This document shows, in pieces, positions 18,585 through 24,840 of a DNA stretch of 24,840 bases. The stretch is taken from contig JAHBMJ010001902.1 in the NCBI GenBank assembly GCA_018398765.1, positions 1 through 24,840 of the forward strand, written 5' to 3'. The stretch's first letter is position 1; each line of letters begins with the position of its first letter. The position numbers and the translations under genes were made by a program. The notes under the pieces were generated by a model, which made no database searches, was not told where the DNA came from, and saw only the letters and a list, made by a program, of their open reading frames with translations. This DNA comes from Chromera velia. Its lineage: Eukaryota; Sar; Chromeraceae.

Positions 18585-19259
18585 GCGCAGTGGAGGGGGG
18601 GACACAGAGACTCGGGCCCTCGGGGCAGAGGGCGTGGTGGTCGTGGAAAGTGTGATGGTGGCCGTGATGGTGGACGATCTGGAGTCCGGACGATCTACGG
18701 AGGTTATGAAGAGGGAGAAGTGCCCCCGACACGTGGTCAGTGTGGTCAGTGCACAGAAATATATGGGGATCCCCAAGAGTTTGATATTCCCATCGAACAT
18801 AGAAACACGTGTGATACACAGTCGAATTCCGCTCTCGATTTGTTCTCTGATTTGGACTTTCGTCCAGGGTTGTTTGTATACTCTAGCCGAGTGGCGGGTG
18901 TGCCTATCAGAGTTTTGGTTGACTCCGGAGCGGATGATATTTATCTAAATCGCAGATTTGCCCGTGCTCACCGCATCTATGTGTGCAGATTGAGACGACC
19001 AACTCCGGTATATGGGGCGCTGAAAGCTTCGAAGAAGACGATCAAAACGTGAACGGTTCGGGAGTGTGCGCCCTCTGTGCTGGTCAGCATCCAAGGGTAC
19101 CACGAGACAGTAGGTGCCATGCTGGCCAACCTGGAGGAATATGATTTAATTTTGGGAACAAAGTGGGGGCGTGAGTATGAGTCAGAGCTACAGTGGTCGT
19201 CTCAAAGTCTGCGTTTTTGGTTCAAGGGGAAATTGATTTACTGGGTGCCTGATGCAGAG
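18585..19259 (+). pseudogene. Aspartic protease (retropepsin) region of the left chromovirus, broken
   Basis: Processes the polyprotein. It is in the same frame as the zinc knuckle, after the TAG. An RGG-rich stretch (RGRGRGGRG) leads into VLVDSGADDIYL, whose DSG is the catalytic motif, and then YDLILGTKWG, the usual ILG block. An in-frame TGA at 19050-19052 replaces a CAA that is still intact in the right copy. The region ends abruptly at 19259, at the LTR of the other element. Confidence 0.87.
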
Positions 19260-19580
19260 TGTAAGATGAACAGTACAATGCTATATGATGGTCCGAAGGT
19301 ACGTCTGACCTAGAAGCGTTAGTATTCAATCTAGCTAGTCAAACAGTCTGTTGATCACTTCATGCACCAGGCTGCTCGAACCATTAACTGCATTTATTTG
19401 GTCTTGTCCCATAGCAGCCTTCACTAAAATCGATTTGATCGCGCGCGCTCGTGGCCCGGCGGCAAGCCGTCTCCGAGCTGGTCCCGGTATCTATACTATA
19501 CACGCTCACGCCCCGGCAGCACCTCTCGTGCCGCCACATGTACAGCCCGACGTCTCAGCCCCAGGCATGCCCCTCATACA
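19260..19580 (-). repeat. LTR (3') of the right chromovirus
   Basis: On the minus strand it starts TGTATGAGGGGCATG and ends ATCTTACA. It matches the left 5' LTR along its length with substitutions and small indels. No clear polypurine tract precedes it; the bases just before are GGCGGACGGGCA. Confidence 0.85.
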
Positions 19581-19835
19581 TGCCCGTCCGCCAAACTGAC
19601 GTCCACGCTCAGTTCCTTGGCTGAGTACTCAGTCCTGCATCAATCAGTTGAGAAACATGCATGGACGTCGGTATGCCACGACCGACCAGATCCAACCAGT
19701 CACCTGCCCAGCACCACCTCCTTTGTCCAGCTTGTTCACGCCTACTTAATTTGTTTCTCACCTTGAAGCTCACTAACTTTTCTACTAACTCCTTCTCTAA
19801 CTCATCCTTCACACATGCTTATCCACTCCCAGGCC
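19581..19835 (-). other. 3' untranslated part of the right chromovirus
   Basis: Lies between the chromodomain stop and the 3' LTR. A 67-codon frame at 19609-19812 shows no recognisable domain; I treat it as non-coding. Confidence 0.5.
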
Positions 19836-20036
19836 TCACTTCCTTTGCATTCTTCTTCTCTTGAAGTCGGCAATTGCTTCTTTTGCACGTAAAAGATTTT
19901 TTGCCGGTTCCCATGAGGCATCTTCCTTTCTGAATCCCTTCCATCTCACCAAATAATGCGATTTTCCACCGATTTTTCTCTATTCCAATACCTCCTCCAC
20001 TTCATATTCTAGTCCTTTAAATCTAGGGAGTCTGAC
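19836..20036 (-). pseudogene. Chromodomain at the integrase C terminus, two stops
   Basis: In the same frame as integrase, just past a TGA at 20037-20039. The residues include EYEVEEVLE, a TAG at 19980-19982, then HYLVRWKGF and DASWEPAKNLL. This is a chromodomain pattern: an aromatic near the start, the xLVRWKG strand, then SWEP and NL. In chromoviruses the domain steers integration toward marked chromatin. The TGA and TAG each fit a single C-to-T change from CGA and CAG. The frame ends at 19836. Confidence 0.88.
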
Positions 20037-21411
20037 TCAGTCTGCAGGTGGAGGATCTCCCGGCTCTCTAATATACTTCTTCAAATAGCTTACATTCACT
20101 ATAGGGTGAATGCGCACACCTGCCGGGAAGATAAGCTCATACGCTCCTCTTGTCACCATTCTCTCTACCTCGAAGGGACCAAACCAAATTGGTTCCAACT
20201 TTCTTTTTTGTCCTTCTGGTCTCTTTTCTTGTTCAAAGAACTCTCTGTGCACCAAAACCCAATCTCCAGGGCCAACCTCCAATTCCTTGCGGTGTCGATC
20301 ATAATAGCGGGCTGCTGTCTCTCTGGCCCTCTCCAACAATTCCTTTGCCTGGGCGATCTCTGCCTTGTGCCTTGTGACGAAGTCCGCTGCAGAAGGCGAC
20401 AGCAAGCTTCCCCTAACCGGCACTGCAGGCAGACGAATTGGATCAAACCCATGCTTGAATCTGTAAGGTGAAAGACCAGTCACAGGATGAACACTGTCTC
20501 TGTATGCAAAATTACATGCAGGCAAAGCCTCGGCCCAATCTTCCTGATGGTCTATCATGAAACATCGCAACATCTCCCTGATCGTCCTATTGTTTCTCTC
20601 TGTCTGTTCGTCTGTCTGTGGGTGTCGAGAGGAACTTATTTTCATTTTTGAATTCCACAGCTTCTGTAACTCTCGCCAGAAGGCAGAAGTAAAGCGAGGA
20701 TCATGATCAGAGACGAGCGACCGAAACATGCGAACAGAACACACCACTCTTTCAAACACAACAGACGCAGTTTCTTCTCCTGTGATCTCTTCCCACACTG
20801 GAATAAAAAATGCATCTTTTGACAGACGGTCAACCACAGACAGAATTCCATCCACAATTTTTCCCCAATACAATGTCCTCAGCAGACCAAACAGGAAGTT
20901 GAGAGAAAGACTCTCATATACAAATTCAAAGATGGGCAGCGGATTCAGCAAACCTGGTTTTTTCTGTGTTGAATGCTTTGCTCTCTGACATATATCACAG
21001 TTATACACTGTAGGCCACGTATTTCTTCACTGAGCGGTGCATGTTAGGCCAGTAAAACTTGCTGTTCACCTTCAAGAAAGTCTTCTCTGGCCCTAGGTGT
21101 TCGCCTATCATGGTGTTGTGGTGCTCTGAGATGATCTGTCTTTGCAATATATCAGTAGGGATGACCAAACGATTTTTGAAATACAGGAGGCCATCCATGA
21201 AAGTGAATGATTGAATTCTTATTCTCAAGTGTCGAGGCACCGGCTCTTTTAGATGCCTAAGCACCTCACACAGTTTCTGAAAGAATGTTTCCTTCTTGTA
21301 TCCTCTCTTTATCTCTCTCAGGAACTCTTCATCCACGTTCACTCTCATTTCTATTCCCGCCAGAATTCTTTTCTCTCTGTCTTCTTCTTCTTCTTCTTCA
21401 CTTTTCCTCAA
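20037..21411 (-). pseudogene. Integrase of the right chromovirus, frameshifted, catalytic Asp changed
   Basis: Inserts the element DNA. The N-terminal zinc-binding part has HHNTMIGEHLGPEKTF and, after a frameshift near 21005, CDICQRAKHS. Core: the first catalytic Asp is Asn in LSLNFLFGL (families usually have MDF or similar); the second Asp is in VSDHDPRF; the Glu is in HPQTDEQTER. C-terminal part: a GPF module (FGPFEVERM) and VNVSYLKKY. A TGA at 20037-20039 separates it from the chromodomain. Another frameshift near 21400 separates it from RNase H. Confidence 0.92.
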
Positions 21412-22000
21412 CGTTTTCTCTTTCCTCCTCTGTCTTTCTTTTCTTCTCTGTTTCTCTATTCTCCTCTGTCTCTCTGTTTGCCTCTGTCTCTCTCTTCTCC
21501 TCTGTCTCTGTGTTTGCCTCTGTCTCTCTCACTGGCTTTCTACTCAATACATCCGCCACCTGATTTTTCGATCCCGGCACATAGCGAGGAACGATTCCAA
21601 TCTGATCAAACAACATCACCCAATGACGCATGTGCGGAGACATTTGCATCTGATCAGCAGTCGACGTGATCGTTTTCAAAGATTCATGATCACTCCACAC
21701 TTGAGTAGTACAAGAGACATACGGACGCCAAATCTTTACAGCAAACACACACGCAAAAAATTTTTTGTCTTTAATATGGTAGTTTTTCTCTGCGGGGCTC
21801 ATTGTTCTTGACGCAAAGGCATACGGACACAGAATTCCGACCTGTGGGTCCTTCTGCATCAACACCGCCGCAAGCGTTGAGGTCTTTTCACAGGCATCTG
21901 CAAAGACCTCAAACGGGTGGGTGGGTTCGGGAACAAACAATTCCATCACTTTCTTCACGGCTTCTTTCACTATTTCGAAGCTCGCTTGGTGCTCTTTTTT
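21398..22000 (-). pseudogene. RNase H of the right chromovirus, with a charged repeat linker
   Basis: Degrades the RNA strand during reverse transcription. FEVFADACEK holds the first Asp and VWSDHESLK the later one. The usual DKE motif reads DKK (YHIKDKKFFACV), so the catalytic Glu appears lost. ADVLSR closes the domain. A linker follows with about seven ETE/RET-type repeats encoded by a CTCTGT-like repeat (21411-21535). It is in frame with reverse transcriptase but separated from it by a TAG at 22001-22003, where a Trp codon is expected. Confidence 0.88.
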
Positions 22001-22610
22001 CTATTCAAACTTCACCTTCTTTTTCAGCAAGCGATACATCGGAGCAGCCTTCTTACTGAACTTGAAAATAAATCTTCTCACCCATGACGCTAAGCCAAGA
22101 AAAGAATGTAATTCACTCGTGCTCTTTAGTACAGGCCACTTCTTAATTTCCTCAATTTTACTTCTTTCTGGCCTCACTCCTTTTTCTGAAATCTTTAATC
22201 TAAGAAAAACAACCTCTCTTTGAAAAAAATGATATTTCGAAAGCTTCGTAAACAATTTCGCTTGTCTCAACAAAAATAAAACCCGAGACACATGCCTTAC
22301 ATGCTCTTCTCTTATCCGCGAATAAATCAAAATATTGTCAATGAAAACCGACACGTATCGATCCAAACACTCACGCAATACATACTGAATGAGTCTCATT
22401 GCTGCCGGTGGAGCGTTTATCAACCCAAAAGAGATAACCAACCACTCAAAATTTCCATACCGTGTCGTGAATGCTGTTTTCTGGATGTCTCCCTCCCTTA
22501 CTCTCATTTGATGGTAGTACTGTCTGAGATCAAGTGCAGTGAAGAATTTTGCCCCATGCAGTCAATCAATGAGGTCTTGTGGGTGAGGGAGTGGGTGTTT
22601 GTCTTTGATT
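21993..22610. repeat. Copy 1 of an exact 618-base direct duplication (probable assembly error)
   Basis: Appears identical to 22612-23229, offset 619, with a single N at 22611 between the copies. Both encode the same 168 residues of reverse transcriptase. Two overlapping contig ends joined across a gap would produce this. Confidence 0.92.
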
Positions 22611-23884
22611 NTCTTTTTTCTATTCAAACTTCACCTTCTTTTTCAGCAAGCGATACATCGGAGCAGCCTTCTTACTGAACTTGAAAATAAATCTTCTCAC
22701 CCATGACGCTAAGCCAAGAAAAGAATGTAATTCACTCGTGCTCTTTAGTACAGGCCACTTCTTAATTTCCTCAATTTTACTTCTTTCTGGCCTCACTCCT
22801 TTTTCTGAAATCTTTAATCTAAGAAAAACAACCTCTCTTTGAAAAAAATGATATTTCGAAAGCTTCGTAAACAATTTCGCTTGTCTCAACAAAAATAAAA
22901 CCCGAGACACATGCCTTACATGCTCTTCTCTTATCCGCGAATAAATCAAAATATTGTCAATGAAAACCGACACGTATCGATCCAAACACTCACGCAATAC
23001 ATACTGAATGAGTCTCATTGCTGCCGGTGGAGCGTTTATCAACCCAAAAGAGATAACCAACCACTCAAAATTTCCATACCGTGTCGTGAATGCTGTTTTC
23101 TGGATGTCTCCCTCCCTTACTCTCATTTGATGGTAGTACTGTCTGAGATCAAGTGCAGTGAAGAATTTTGCCCCATGCAGTCAATCAATGAGGTCTTGTG
23201 GGTGAGGGAGTGGGTGTTTGTCTTTGATTATAATTCTGTTCAGTCCTGTGTAATCACAACACATCCTCATGCTTCCGTCTTTCTTCTGTACAAACAACAC
23301 TGGAGCTGCATACAGAGAGCATGATGGGCGAATGAATCCCTGTTTCAAATATGTATCCACCTGCTTTCTCAGCTATCCAACTCACCAAGAGAAAGACGGT
23401 AAGGTGGGCAAGCTGGGGGTGGGTGGCTAGGTTCCAAATCAATCTTGAAATCCAGCCCCTCGCCCCGAGATGGAGGTAATCCTGAAAGAGAGTCAGGAAA
23501 GAGAGTTGCATTCTCTACCACAATTCTTTTCACATCGACAGGCACGGACGGTTTTTGAAGAAACTCACGCACCTCACTCAAATCAGGCGAAGAGAAAACA
23601 TGATGGTCAGCCGGGAGCGAAGAAAGAAAGTCATTCACTATCTCACTACCCCCCTTTCCTTTTTCCTTTATCTCCACATTCTTTTCCCCCTCATGTATTT
23701 CATGAAGCCCTTGAACCCGACATGCACCAAACTCACCAGGAGAGGATCTTGTTTGCAACCGTAGAATGTGGTAGACCGCCCCCTTCCGGATTGCTTGGCA
23801 TGCCTGCACAGAAGAGAGAAGAGGGGGACAATCTGAAAATTCCTCCTCCTCTTCAAGCTTTGTATCAGGCACCCAGTAAATCAA
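22001..23884 (-). pseudogene. Reverse transcriptase of the right chromovirus, duplicated in assembly and broken
   Basis: Copies element RNA into DNA. Upstream spacer at 23369-23884; then a one-base deletion near 23380 shifts the frame before [17 protein letters not shown]. Seen blocks: [49 protein letters not shown] and FIDNILIYS. The last is the active-site box, normally [FY]xDD: its second Asp is Asn here, which should abolish activity. A TGA falls in frame before LHGAKFF, where CGA or another sense codon is expected. The final part appears twice because of the duplication around the N. Confidence 0.9.
22612..23229. repeat. Copy 2 of the exact 618-base duplication
   Basis: Carries the same reverse transcriptase sequence as 21993-22610. 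This copy runs on into the upstream part of the domain, so it is the one continuous with the 5' side of the gene; copy 1 is continuous with RNase H. Confidence 0.92.
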
Positions 23885-24532
23885 TTTCCCCTTGAACTAA
23901 AAACGCAGACTTTGAGACGACCACTGTAACTCTGGCTCATACTCACACCCCCACTTTGTTCCCAAAATTAAATCATATTCCTCCAGGTCGGCCAACATGG
24001 CACCTACTGTCTCTTGGTACCCTTAGATGCTGACCGGCATAGAGGGCGCACACTCCCGAACTGTTTGCGTTTTGATCGCCTTCTTTGAAGCTTTCAGCGC
24101 CCCATGTACCGGAGTTGGTCATCTCAATCTACATACATGGATGTGGTGGGCACGGGCAAATCTGCGATTTAGATAAATATCATCTGCTCCGGAGTCAACC
24201 AAAACTCTGACAAGCACACCCGCCACTCGGCCAGAGTATACAAACAACCCTAGATGAAAGTCCAAATCAGAGAACAAATCGAGAGCGGAATTCGACTGTG
24301 TATCACACGTGTTTCTATGTTCGATGGGAATATCAAACTCTTGGGGATCCCCATATATTTCTGTGCACTGACCACACTGACCACGTGTCGGGGGCACTTC
24401 TCCCTCTTCATAACCTCCGTAGATCGTCCGGACTCCAGATCGTCCACCATCACGGCCACCATCACACTTTCCACGACCACCACGCCCTCTGCCCCGAGGG
24501 CCCGAGTCTCTGTGTCCCCCCCTCCACTGCGC
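23870..24532 (-). pseudogene. Aspartic protease region of the right chromovirus, broken
   Basis: Same composition as in the left copy: RGG-rich stretch, VLVDSGADDIYL with the catalytic DSG, and YDLILGTKWG. In-frame stops: TGA at 24119-24121 (CGA in the left copy), a TAA near 24025 (CAA in the left copy) and a TAG near 23889 (TGG in the left copy). The frame then continues into the spacer before reverse transcriptase. Confidence 0.88.
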
Positions 24533-24840
24533 CTAGAAGGAGGAACCCTGCTGGGGATTACCACCGCGTGTCCACTGCCTTTCTCTTCTTTGCCCCCATC
24601 TCCACGAGTCTGCACGGGAGTTGCCATAATTTGCCCAGCCCTGTGGCCCTGGGCATCTGTTGGCACTATGACCAGACAGGCAGTAACGGAAGCACCGTCC
24701 TTCCCAGATGCAACGGGTTCTCTCGTCCGGCGTGAGTGGTAGTGGGAGCGAACGGACCCCACACAAATCCATGGGGACAGGCCCTTCCTCAGGGACGAGC
24801 GGCTGGTTACGTTGACCGCTCACCCCTCCACTCTCGGGAA
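24533..24840 (-). pseudogene. gag 3' part with zinc knuckle, right chromovirus, cut by the window edge
   Basis: Encodes CFRYCLSGHSANRC followed by a Trp/Arg/Gly-rich tail ending GGNPQQGSSF and a TAG at 24533-24535. It is nearly identical to 18277-18584 on the plus strand, including the TAG. The rest of gag lies beyond the window. Confidence 0.88.

Larger units (their letters stand above)
17012..19259 (+). mobile_element. Ty3/gypsy chromovirus, left copy: 5' LTR, gag and protease only
   Basis: It begins with a 330-base LTR and a primer-binding site, continues through gag and protease on the plus strand, and stops at 19259, where the LTR of the opposite-strand element starts. No reverse transcriptase, RNase H or integrase follows in this orientation. 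Bases 18277-19259 are an inverted near-copy of about 23868-24840. The missing pol may lie beyond the right edge of the window if the right element jumped into this one. Confidence 0.87.
19260..24840 (-). mobile_element. Ty3/gypsy chromovirus, right copy: gag end, PR, RT, RNase H, INT, chromodomain, 3' LTR
   Basis: Reads leftward from the window edge; its 5' LTR and most of gag lie outside. Gene order protease, reverse transcriptase, RNase H, integrase is that of Ty3/gypsy elements, and the C-terminal GPF motif plus chromodomain place it among chromoviruses. Many in-frame stops and several frameshifts make it defective. One stretch is duplicated exactly around an N, most likely an assembly error. 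Confidence 0.93.

Noticed and set aside
17330-20039. Reassigned stop codons (UAA/UAG read as Gln), because several stops in the elements fall at Gln-like positions
   Set aside because: The AP-4 beta gene ends correctly at a TAA after its last appendage residues, the paired element copy has ordinary sense codons at the private stops, and some stops replace Arg or Trp.
1-24840. CRISPR arrays, bacterial operon signals, rRNA or tRNA genes
   Set aside because: All tandem repeats are microsatellites without spacers, the genes are spliced eukaryotic genes, and no RNA gene fold was found by eye.

Overview
The window comes from an intron-rich eukaryotic genome, almost certainly a microbial alga or other protist. 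Two conserved host genes are broken into many small exons (11 and 20 in the window), with GT..AG introns that mostly end in TGCAG, plenty of CT/GT microsatellites, and transposons between the genes. An alveolate (chromerid-type) alga is my best guess from general look only; nothing in the sequence proves the species. A lone N at 22611 inside an exact duplication shows this is draft assembly.

Layout. (1) 98-4384, plus strand: the 3' part of a RAD54 recombination helicase (SNF2 family). The catalytic C-terminal lobe is followed by an unusual charged tail of about 230 residues with an AT-hook and two SUMO-interaction-like motifs. (2) 4385-7955: A+T-rich space between two convergent genes, holding a probable LINE 3' remnant with a hairpin and an (ATCA)n tail (about 5040-6131) and a well-delimited TA-flanked MITE (6679-6899). 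(3) 7956-16314, minus strand: a complete AP-4 complex beta subunit, 20 exons and 923 codons by my splice reconstruction, with trunk, Gly-rich hinge and C-terminal appendage. (4) 16315-17011: the upstream region of the AP-4 gene. (5) 17012-24840: two related Ty3/gypsy chromoviruses head-on. The left one (plus strand) has a 5' LTR, a primer-binding site, gag and protease, and stops at 19259, exactly where the 3' LTR of the right one (minus strand, 19260-19580) begins. The right element reads leftward from the window edge through gag end, protease, reverse transcriptase, RNase H, integrase and a chromodomain. Both are defective.

The host genes act in unrelated processes: RAD54 in homologous recombination in the nucleus, AP-4 in sorting at the trans-Golgi/endosome. 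Their tail-to-tail neighbourhood carries no functional message that I can see. The most interesting items are the RAD54 tail, the splice-donor usage (pyrimidine at +3 in 22 of 29 introns), the MITE, the head-on chromovirus pair with a UAG shared by both copies at the gag-protease boundary, and the pattern of C-to-T / G-to-A decay that has hit catalytic residues.
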